The position numbers were made by a program, and so were the translations under genes. Under the pieces are notes generated by a model. It did not search any database, was not told the DNA's origin, and saw only the letters and a program-made list of their open reading frames with translations. Source: an uncultured bacterium (GTDB lineage Bacteria > CSSED10-310 > CALFER01). Taken from it: 13,110 nt of DNA. Each line of letters starts with the position of its first letter. The stretch's first letter is position 1. Below are positions 1-5,451 of the stretch, piece after piece. The stretch is taken from the NCBI GenBank assembly GCA_937951895.1, contig CALFER010000099.1, positions 1-13,110 of the forward strand, given 5' to 3'.

Positions 1-119
1 GAACTTCAACTTGATTGGATTAACTCATCCATACGTTGCGGCCCTCCCGGTACACGACAGGTCGGGCCGAACTTCAACTTGATTGGATTAACTCATCCAT
101 ACGTTGCGGCCCTCCCGGT
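1..119. repeat. 51-bp perfect direct repeat, two copies, 68-bp period
   Basis: Positions 1-51 and 69-119 are identical over 51 bases, beginning GAACTTCAACTTGATTGG and ending GCGGCCCTCCCGGT. They are separated by a 17-bp spacer (52-68). The first copy starts at the window edge, so the array may continue to the left. The bases after copy 2 (GGTCAGCCCGAAC) resemble those leading into copy 2 (GGTCGGGCCGAAC), which hints at a decayed third unit. The period suits a tandem duplication of a 68-bp unit. The unit is not palindromic and two copies are not enough to call a CRISPR. Confidence 0.85.
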
Positions 120-182
120 CAGCCCGAACGGACATGATTTGGGTTTTACCTGGCAATACGACAATCCCCCCGAGCCAATATT

Positions 183-216
183 CCGTTCATCCTGAGCCTG
201 TCGAAGGATCGAACGG
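183..216. repeat. Imperfect inverted repeat (dispersed intergenic element type)
   Basis: The left arm CCGTTCATCCT (183-193) pairs with the right arm AGGATCGAACGG (205-216) except for one bulged base. The loop is GAGCCTGTCGA (194-204). The core CCTGAGCCTGTCGAAGGA is one I recall from intergenic regions of many unrelated bacteria; that is memory, not a search. The arms could form a hairpin in RNA on either strand. No T-tract follows, so it is not read as an intrinsic terminator. Confidence 0.6.
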
Positions 217-247
217 GTCTGCGGCCCAGGCTTTCCTGTCAGGAAAA

Positions 248-274
248 AAATCGGTGAAATCGGCGTAATCGGTG
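248..274. repeat. 9-nt tandem triplet
   Basis: Three consecutive 9-nt units occur: AAATCGGTG (248-256), AAATCGGCG (257-265) and TAATCGGTG (266-274). Just upstream, TTTCCTG and CAGGAAA (232-246) form a perfect 7+1+7 palindrome running into the A-tract. I recall similar units in intergenic DNA of many bacteria. No coding or regulatory role is visible. Confidence 0.6.
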
Positions 275-293
275 GATGGGTGGAGTTCTTGCG

Positions 294-373
294 CGTGTAT
301 GTGCCGATGGGCACGGAGGCCCATCGCTATCGGGTTACAGACGTGTATGTGATGGGCACGGAGGCCCATCGCT
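294..373. repeat. Duplicated small hairpin with ACGGAG loop
   Basis: Two near-identical units (294-328 and 342-373) each begin CGTGTATGTG and end in a hairpin. The arms GATGGGC and GCCCATC enclose the six-base loop ACGGAG (arms 306-312/319-325 and 351-357/364-370). The units differ by a 3-base indel. The first stem can extend to 8 bp (305/326). A third right arm, GCCCATCG, recurs at 378-385 without its partner. The loop recurs reverse-complemented in the hairpin at the right edge of the window, pointing to a dispersed palindromic family. Confidence 0.7.
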
Positions 374-396
374 GCTGGCCCATCGGTATGGCGGGT

Positions 397-426
397 TTGA
401 CGCGGGGCGAGGGTTGGTGGTATTCA
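397..426 (+). promoter_or_regulatory. Weak sigma70-like promoter for the GIDE-like gene
   Basis: TTGACG (397-402) matches the -35 consensus at 5 of 6 positions. The best -10 at a workable distance is TATTCA (421-426, 18-nt spacer), a poor match. Transcription would start near 433, just before the ribosome binding site. This is inference from consensus only. Confidence 0.25.
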
Positions 427-448
427 ATCAGAAAAAGGAGGCTTATAT

Positions 449-1348
449 ATGAAGGGATGCCTGCTTCGATTGGCACTGTACGTCCCGTTCCTCGCCCTGT
501 TCCTCATCCTGTTCTCCATCCGCCAGCCATTCCCCACTCTCGTGATCAACCCGGAAGCCGATGGCCTGGCCCTCGCCCCCGTCGCCGCCTTCTTCTTCTG
601 GTTCGCTACCCTGTTCCTGCTCGACACCCGCCAGGCTCGAATCAACCTCGAAACGGCCCGCGAGTCTCTCGGAAGACGCCTCCGGGACGGCGAACACACT
701 GTCGTGTTCGGATCGATCGAACCCCGCGGCGAACTGCTCGAAGCCCCCTTCACCGGCGAAGCATGCGTCGGCTACCAGTACACCATCCAGCACAACGCAG
801 GCGGAAAAACGGGAACGGTGATCGATTACGAAGGCTGCGCTCTCACCCCGATCGCAATCCAAACCTCCCAGGGCACCCTGGCCATCCTCGCCCCTCCCGA
901 CAAGGATCTCTTTTACGAAATCCCCTTCAAAATGCTGACCGGCGACGACGCATTCTCACACGCCGAACGATACCTGCAGATAACCGATTTCGGTGCGTCA
1001 ACCGGATTGCTCGGACACGCGAACCGGCACGATACCACAGACGGGCCGGGCAGTTTCCGGATGGATCTCAATAACAATCTCAAAGCGGATCTCCGTGCAT
1101 GCACACTCAGACAGAAAATCCTGTTCCCCGGAGACACCGTCCATATCGCCGGGATTCATTCCGAAGCGAAACAGGCGATCGAACCGGAGACGGACACGAT
1201 CATGAAACCGTTCCACATCGTTCCGGGCGGCGAAGACAGTCTCGCCGGTAAAATCCACAGCAAACTCCGAGGCGCTGTCATCTCAACGGCACTCGGTCTG
1301 GCGGTCGTCGCAATCTATATCTTCGCCTTCCTGCTCCGGACGAACTGA
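449..1348 (+). CDS. Membrane protein with GIDE-like domain
   Basis: A 299-residue protein, probably anchored in the inner membrane. Hydrophobic segments lie near residues 7-24, 41-58 and 276-296, with a soluble region of about 215 residues between the second and third. The soluble part begins with a short charged helix (about 60-80). It then shows the pattern of the GIDE domain, named after the eukaryotic mitochondrial E3 ligase MUL1/MAPL: a V-x-G-x-I-x-P segment (86-92), L-x-A-P-F (97-101) and a late L-x-P-G-D-x-V-x-x-x-G (225-235). Bacterial GIDE proteins have this membrane arrangement but no RING finger, and none is seen here. Their role is unknown. The start is well supported: AGGAGG at 436-441 lies 7 bases before the ATG. 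The next gene follows after 52 bases on the same strand and may be co-transcribed. The family call rests on pattern memory and is moderate; the coding call is strong. Confidence 0.75.
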   Translation: MKGCLLRLALYVPFLALFLILFSIRQPFPTLVINPEADGLALAPVAAFFFWFATLFLLDTRQARINLETARESLGRRLRDGEHTVVFGSIEPRGELLEAPFTGEACVGYQYTIQHNAGGKTGTVIDYEGCALTPIAIQTSQGTLAILAPPDKDLFYEIPFKMLTGDDAFSHAERYLQITDFGASTGLLGHANRHDTTDGPGSFRMDLNNNLKADLRACTLRQKILFPGDTVHIAGIHSEAKQAIEPETDTIMKPFHIVPGGEDSLAGKIHSKLRGAVISTALGLAVVAIYIFAFLLRTN

Positions 1349-1367
1349 TGCATCGGGTCGTTTTTTC

Positions 1368-1386
1368 TGAAGGCCTGACGCCTTCA
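1368..1386. repeat. Small inverted repeat in the intergenic leader
   Basis: The arms TGAAGGC (1368-1374) and GCCTTCA (1380-1386) enclose the loop CTGAC. A run of six T (1361-1366) precedes the hairpin rather than follows it, so it is not a forward intrinsic terminator. It ends three bases before the AAGGAG ribosome binding site of the next gene, so in RNA it could affect access to that site. This is untested inference. Confidence 0.5.
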
Positions 1387-1400
1387 CTAAGGAGACGATT

Positions 1401-2708
1401 ATGAGAAACTCTGAATGTTTCCGAGGGGTGTTGATCGTGTGTCTGGTAGTCGTCGCATCCGCGTTCTTCTGCCCCTCCGCGCGCCCGGCCGATGTCGATG
1501 TCGACATGCGACTGAACAACGGCGGGTTCATCTCGTTCGATCACTTCAAAGCCGATTTGTATCTGAACAACCATGCGGCCGCACTATCCGGAACCGCGAT
1601 CTTCGGCATTCTGGAAATTTCAGGCGCTTATTACTTCTGGCCTGATTTTTCCCAGGACGTCAGTTTTCTGCAGGCGGACGTCAGCACCGGTGAATCGAAC
1701 TGGATTTTTCTCGAGTTCGACTTCCCCGACATCGATGCGTACCTCCCGTTCGGACCGATGCAATTCTGGGGTGCATGGTTTCTGGACATGGAACAATATG
1801 GGTATGATGTCCAGGAATTCTGGCTGGATAGCGCACATAAATGGACGCCGACTCCGGTCGCTCCGACACCGACTCCTCAACCACCAGCCCTGGCCATGAT
1901 CTCGCCGGGTTCATTCACCATGGGATCTCCTTCAGGCGAGGCATGCAGGCAGGAGGATGAAATCGAGCATCCCGTCACGTTGACACGCGAGTTCGGCATG
2001 ATGACAACAGAGGTGACACGCCAGATGTGGGCGGTTCTGAAAGCGGCATACCCCGGATTACCCGACGACCCCAGCAACACGGACTTCAGCCCGACGCTGT
2101 CGCATCCCGTGCAGATGTGCACGTGGCACGAAGCCGTGCTGTTTGCCAATCTGCTGTCCGTGCAGATGGGTTATGCCCGCTGCTACTTCAAAGATGCCGG
2201 TTACACCGTGCCGGTCGATTCGGACAATTATACAACGGAACCGGTCTATTGCGATTTCACGGCGTCAGGCTACCGGTTGCCGACGGAATCGGAATGGGAG
2301 TATGCCACACGCGCCGGAACGACAGCTCCGTTTTCATGCAATGAACCGAATTTCAACGAGGGGGTATGCGCCAACTGTGATCCGGGCATACTGCCGACTC
2401 TCGAACTGTATTGCGTCTATTGTGCGAACAGCCCTTACGCAACGCTCCCCGCGGGTACCAAGCTTCCGAATCCTTGGGGTCTGCACGATATGCACGGAAA
2501 CGTGATGGAGTGGTGCTGGGATGTGTATAGTGCCTATCCAACGACAGGAGTCACCGACCCGACGGGACCCGCTTCCGGTTCGATTCGCGCGGTTCGCGGC
2601 GGCTCCTGGGATACCTACGTGTGGCTCCACCGATCGGCGTGCCGTTGGAACTATGGCCCGGACACACGATTTTCATACTTGGGATTCCGGCTCGTCCGGT
2701 CCACGTGA
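1401..2708 (+). CDS. Exported FGE-like (SUMF1/EgtB/PvdO fold) protein
   Basis: A 435-residue exported protein. The signal peptide is about residues 1-30, with likely cleavage after S-A-R-P-A. A beta-rich domain follows at about 31-146, containing F-G-I-L-E-I and Y-Y-F-W-P-D-F. A short Pro-Thr linker (149-162) leads to a formylglycine-generating-enzyme (sulfatase-modifying factor) domain at about 165-433. Diagnostic segments are M-x-S-P-G-S-F-x-M-G-S, G-Y-R-L-P-T-E-S-E-W-E-Y-A (290-302), N-P-W-G-L-H-D-M-H-G-N-V-x-E-W (357-371), R-G-G-S-W (399-403) and L-G-F-R (427-430). In true FGEs two cysteines five residues apart near the C terminus oxidise the sulfatase cysteine. Here C414 is present, but the second position is glycine (419) and the terminal G-F-R-C cysteine is leucine, so sulfatase activation is unlikely. 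A Cys-rich insert (313-341) holds two CxxC pairs. AAGGAG (1389-1394) sits 6 bases before the ATG. The gene converges on cbiO with a 13-bp gap. Confidence 0.88.
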   Translation: MRNSECFRGVLIVCLVVVASAFFCPSARPADVDVDMRLNNGGFISFDHFKADLYLNNHAAALSGTAIFGILEISGAYYFWPDFSQDVSFLQADVSTGESNWIFLEFDFPDIDAYLPFGPMQFWGAWFLDMEQYGYDVQEFWLDSAHKWTPTPVAPTPTPQPPALAMISPGSFTMGSPSGEACRQEDEIEHPVTLTREFGMMTTEVTRQMWAVLKAAYPGLPDDPSNTDFSPTLSHPVQMCTWHEAVLFANLLSVQMGYARCYFKDAGYTVPVDSDNYTTEPVYCDFTASGYRLPTESEWEYATRAGTTAPFSCNEPNFNEGVCANCDPGILPTLELYCVYCANSPYATLPAGTKLPNPWGLHDMHGNVMEWCWDVYSAYPTTGVTDPTGPASGSIRAVRGGSWDTYVWLHRSACRWNYGPDTRFSYLGFRLVRST

Positions 2709-2721
2709 TCCGACAGGGTTC

Positions 2722-3435
2722 TCATCCATCGATCCCCAGCGCTTCACGGACCGCTCCATCCGCAAATACGGCGCTCGTGACTCCATCCGCCAGGATTCCT
2801 CCGCGGTCCAGCACGATCACTCGCTCACAGGCGGCCCGCACGAGTTCCAGATCGTGAGTCGCCAGGATTTTCGTGTGCCGGAACCCCCTCAATAACCCGA
2901 TCAGTCGCCGCCGTGCCCGCGGATCGAGATTCGCCGAGGGTTCGTCCATCACGAGCACGTCCGGCGTCATCGACAAAACAGTCGCAATCGCCGCCGCACG
3001 TTTCTCACCGGCGCTCAACCGATACGGCGGCCGATCGGCAAGATGCCCGATCCGGACCTCTTCGAGCGCATCCCGGACACGCCGCTCCACATCCTCGGAG
3101 GGCACCCCCATGTTCACCGGCCCGAACGCGACATCCTCCCGGACGGTCGGCATGAACAACTGGTCGTCCGGATCCTGAAACACATACCCGACGGCCCGAC
3201 GCACCTGCGACAGCGTGGCATCAACGACCGGCACATCTCCGACACGAACCTCGCCCCGAACAGGTCTCAAAATGCCGATCAGATGCAGCAGAAGCGTCGA
3301 TTTCCCCGCACCGTTGCCTCCCACGAGCGCAACGGATTCGCCATGGGTAATCCGGAACGAAACACCCCGTAATGCTTCTGTACCATCCGGATATACAAAC
3401 CATACGTCTCGCATTTCAACCAGATGATGACTCAT
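2722..3435 (-). CDS. cbiO: Cobalt/nickel ECF transporter ATP-binding protein
   Basis: A 237-residue ABC ATPase that powers metal uptake with CbiM and CbiQ at the cytoplasmic face of the membrane. All nucleotide-binding motifs are present in order: Walker A G-G-N-G-A-G-K-S-T (39-47), Q-loop F-Q-D-P-D-D-Q-L-F (86-94, typical of ECF ATPases), signature L-S-A-G-E-K-R (140-146, Ala where Gly is usual), Walker B V-L-V-M-D-E-P (160-166), D-loop and H-loop His194. The frame is open 75 bases further upstream, to 3510. I chose the ATG at 3435 because the protein then begins just before the conserved first strand, and that ATG overlaps the cbiQ stop as ATGA, indicating translational coupling. It is the last gene of the operon. 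Only one ATPase gene is visible, so a CbiO homodimer is expected. The nikO name is equally possible because the metal cannot be read from this subunit. Confidence 0.93.
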   Translation of the reverse strand: MSHHLVEMRDVWFVYPDGTEALRGVSFRITHGESVALVGGNGAGKSTLLLHLIGILRPVRGEVRVGDVPVVDATLSQVRRAVGYVFQDPDDQLFMPTVREDVAFGPVNMGVPSEDVERRVRDALEEVRIGHLADRPPYRLSAGEKRAAAIATVLSMTPDVLVMDEPSANLDPRARRRLIGLLRGFRHTKILATHDLELVRAACERVIVLDRGGILADGVTSAVFADGAVREALGIDG

Positions 3436-4250
3436 CGGACACCCGCAATCACCCCGCCGAGCCACTGCGTGGGATCCGCCCAGCGAAGGGCGATCAGAAC
3501 CGCCGCACAACTCCCGAGGAATACCCAGTCCATGCTCCGGAACCGCAAAATCCCGGCATACCGCACGTCACCCGTAAATCCCCTCGCACGCATGGCCCGA
3601 TGCACCCGGACGGCACGATCGAGCGACCGCACGAGAAGGCTTCCCATCAACGATCCGAACAGGCGCAAGGGCAATCCGCGCGACCGACCCGGGTGATACC
3701 CGGCCGAGCGCAGATCGACGGCACGCCGCATCGATACGGCTTCATCCGAAATGACGAACAGATACCTCACGAGAAACAAGACCTGCGTCACGAAGATCCC
3801 GGGCACACCCATCACGGCCAGCCCGGCCCCGATCCGATGCGTCCCCGTGACCGAAACGAGCAGCAACGCGGCACTCACGGTCAGAACAGCACGGATCAGG
3901 ATCGACGCAAACGAGATCACCCCTCCGGTCAATCCGATGCCGCAGACGGACAAGACAATTTCACGGTCCACCACCAGATTCAACGCGCCGATCATCGCAG
4001 CGAAGGGCAGGGCGATCGCCAGCCTGCGGACGATGGGCGTCACCGGAATTCCCGCGATCCCAAACCCCAGCGACGGGAACAGCACAAACGGCATCAGTGC
4101 GGCGATCCGGTCGGGCGAAACCGACATCACGACGAGGATATACAGAGCGGTCACGAGGATCTTTGCGCGCGGATCGAGCCGGTGGACAGGGGAGTCGATC
4201 CGTGCCAGTTCGTCGAGTTCCCCCGGATCGATCCAGTGCCGGCCACTCAT
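3432..4250 (-). CDS. cbiQ: Cobalt/nickel ECF transporter transmembrane T component
   Basis: A 272-residue integral membrane protein that links the substrate-binding CbiM to the CbiO ATPase. Hydrophobic segments lie near 29-44, 46-66, 77-94, 101-135, 143-168 and 241-258. Family features are D-P-R-A-K (26-30) in the N-terminal region and the cytoplasmic coupling segment ending R-A-M-R-A-R-G-F (218-225), which holds the Ala-Arg-Gly motif that docks into the ATPase. A first, less perfect coupling motif seems to be L-R-S-A-G (180-184). The start ATG at 4250 is preceded by GGAG at 8 bases, 19 bases after the cbiM stop. Its stop overlaps the cbiO start by 4 bases. The leader CACGGAGATCCGTGG contains a small palindrome that includes the ribosome binding site. 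Confidence 0.92.
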   Translation of the reverse strand: MSGRHWIDPGELDELARIDSPVHRLDPRAKILVTALYILVVMSVSPDRIAALMPFVLFPSLGFGIAGIPVTPIVRRLAIALPFAAMIGALNLVVDREIVLSVCGIGLTGGVISFASILIRAVLTVSAALLLVSVTGTHRIGAGLAVMGVPGIFVTQVLFLVRYLFVISDEAVSMRRAVDLRSAGYHPGRSRGLPLRLFGSLMGSLLVRSLDRAVRVHRAMRARGFTGDVRYAGILRFRSMDWVFLGSCAAVLIALRWADPTQWLGGVIAGVR

Positions 4251-4269
4251 CCACGGATCTCCGTGAGCC

Positions 4270-5301
4270 TCATGCGGTGTTCCGGGCCGACCCGAAGCGG
4301 GAGGCGAACCCCGCGAGCACGGCGACCAGCAGGACCAGGGCGCCTCCGATCACTCCGGCTGCGGATGTTCCCGCATCGACCGCGGGCCACTTCGGTTCCC
4401 CGGCATCCCCCTCAACCGCTGCCGTTCCGCCGGGACGGAAACCGTAATCGGGCATCACGGCCGTGGTCTCCTGAATCTCCGACAGGCCGGCATGCCATCC
4501 GCTCCGACTGCCGCCCAATTGCCCCGCCACTCGCTCGATCGCCCACTCCAGTCCGTCGGGATGCGCCGATGCGAACCAGCTTCCGATGCCGCCCAGAACG
4601 AGCGCGCCTGCGAGCAATCCCAGGGTGAGGGGATGGATGCCTGCCCTGCAGGATGCTGCATGAGAGGGGACCATGTCAGGACGGGCGGCGGAGACGAAGA
4701 GGACGACGGCGGCCGTCGCGAGACCCTCGATGATGCCGATCGCGAGATGAATCGGGAGCATCAGGGCCAGAAAGGTCGGCACGGGGAGTTCCGAGATTCC
4801 CGAGAAACTGGTTTGAAGAACCACGGCAGCCGCGCCCGGCACAAGTCCCGTCGATGCGGCGATGACCGATGCCCCGAGAATACGCGCTCGGGGGGAGGCG
4901 CCGGAGCCGGTAATTTTGCGGTATACGAAGGGGTATGCGAGGAATGCGGGGAAAAATCCGAGATTGAAGATGTTGCATCCCAGCGCGAGCAGGCCGCCGT
5001 CGGCGAAGAACAGGGCCTGGACCGTGAGAACCGAGGCGATGGTCAGGAACGCCGCGTGCGGACCCAGCAGGATCGACAGCAACGAGCCTCCGCCGATGTG
5101 GCCGCTGGATCCGGTCCCGGGAATCGTGAAGTTGATCATCTGCGCCGCGAAAACAAAAGCGCCCAGAACACCCATGAGGGGCGTCAGATCGTCCCGCGTG
5201 TCGCGCCGGAGCGACCTCGCGCTGTGTGCAAGCAAGCTTCCCGAGACCAGCCACATTGTCCCGCCCACCACGGGGGAAATCAAAGCATCCGCCATGTGCA
5301 T
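4270..5301 (-). CDS. cbiM: Cobalt/nickel ECF transporter CbiM with fused PDGLE domain
   Basis: A 343-residue substrate-capture component made of two fused parts. Residues 1 to about 207 are CbiM/NikM, a multi-pass membrane protein. The mature N terminus Met-His-Met (residues 1-3) and His68 in G-T-G-S-S-G-H match the positions that bind the metal in characterised NikM (N-terminal amine, His2 and a loop His). Residues about 222-335 are the CbiN/NikN-like part: one membrane helix (about 225-243), the eponymous P-D-G-L-E (248-252), an extracytoplasmic loop of about 60 residues, and a second helix (about 314-333). This explains why no separate cbiN is found. GGGAGG (5315-5310) lies 8 bases before the start, which also preserves the essential Met-His terminus. 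It is the first gene of the cbiMQO operon. Cobalt versus nickel cannot be decided from sequence alone. Confidence 0.93.
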   Translation of the reverse strand: MHMADALISPVVGGTMWLVSGSLLAHSARSLRRDTRDDLTPLMGVLGAFVFAAQMINFTIPGTGSSGHIGGGSLLSILLGPHAAFLTIASVLTVQALFFADGGLLALGCNIFNLGFFPAFLAYPFVYRKITGSGASPRARILGASVIAASTGLVPGAAAVVLQTSFSGISELPVPTFLALMLPIHLAIGIIEGLATAAVVLFVSAARPDMVPSHAASCRAGIHPLTLGLLAGALVLGGIGSWFASAHPDGLEWAIERVAGQLGGSRSGWHAGLSEIQETTAVMPDYGFRPGGTAAVEGDAGEPKWPAVDAGTSAAGVIGGALVLLVAVLAGFASRFGSARNTA

Positions 5302-5321
5302 CGAGACATCCTCCCGGGGCC

Positions 5322-5349
5322 ACTATAATGGAATTTCCTGTCTGCGCAA
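5322..5349 (-). promoter_or_regulatory. Candidate sigma70 promoter of the cbiMQO operon
   Basis: On the minus strand TATAGT (5327-5322, 5 of 6 to consensus) lies 16 bases after TTGCGC (5349-5344, 4 of 6). Transcription would begin near 5316, giving a leader of about 15 nt that starts at the GGGAGG ribosome binding site. That leaves no room for a leader riboswitch if this promoter is used. Inference from consensus only. Confidence 0.35.
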
Positions 5350-5374
5350 CCCGGAGACACTGGCCGCATCGCCC

Positions 5375-5403
5375 TTGAAATCTTCACCGGGAAGGTTTAT
5401 ACA
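5375..5403 (+). promoter_or_regulatory. Candidate sigma70 promoter of the 2171-residue protein gene
   Basis: TTGAAA (5375-5380, 5 of 6 to -35 consensus) and TATACA (5398-5403, 4 of 6 to -10) are separated by 17 nt. Transcription would begin near 5410 with a leader of about 42 nt. A second forward option is TATAAT (5324-5329) with TCGAGA (5301-5306) at 17-nt spacing; it overlaps the cbiM start region. Both are inference from consensus. Confidence 0.4.
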
Positions 5404-5451
5404 AAATAATCCGTTCCGCTCCTCTCCATTTCGTGAAGAAAGGTGTTGGTC

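Larger units (their letters stand above)
1..435. other. Gene-free repeat-bearing intergenic region
   Basis: No open frame here has a ribosome binding site, a recognisable domain or sensible composition. The two minus-strand frames that exist translate repeat sequence and share no plausible start signal. The stretch holds four small repeat types in succession (annotated separately): a 51-bp direct repeat, an imperfect inverted repeat, a 9-nt tandem triplet and a duplicated hairpin. Such stacking is typical of an intergenic spot that has accumulated several repeat families. A weak promoter-like pair for the downstream gene lies at its right end. Confidence 0.75.

Noticed and set aside
1..119. 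CRISPR array
   Set aside because: Only two copies, a 51-bp unit with a 17-bp spacer, and no cas gene nearby.
1361..1386. Terminator between the first two genes
   Set aside because: The T-run comes before the hairpin, and the ribosome binding site of the next gene follows it at once.
3436..3510. Longer cbiO start
   Set aside because: The extra residues lie inside the cbiQ coding region, match no ATPase N terminus and lack a ribosome binding site. The ATG at 3435 gives a standard ATGA overlap.
3372..4628. Long forward open frame (418 codons) opposite cbiQ and the end of cbiM
   Set aside because: It is rich in Arg, Pro and Asp/His with no domain, lies antisense to clear transporter genes and has no ribosome binding site. 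It is a high-GC shadow frame.
4492..5328. Forward open frame opposite cbiM
   Set aside because: Glu/Arg/Gly-rich composition without hydrophobic or domain patterns, antisense to a well-supported gene.
5302..5400. Possible cobalamin riboswitch upstream of cbiM
   Set aside because: Fragments such as GGTGAAGA and GCGGCCAGTGT on the minus strand recall riboswitch core pieces, but the conserved CCGC-x-ACTGT and the B12 box do not match and the space is short. A covariance-model search would settle it.
5443..5451. GTG start for the giant protein, three codons upstream
   Set aside because: The GTG lies within the AAAGGTG ribosome binding site. The ATG at 5452 has correct spacing and gives a normal signal peptide.
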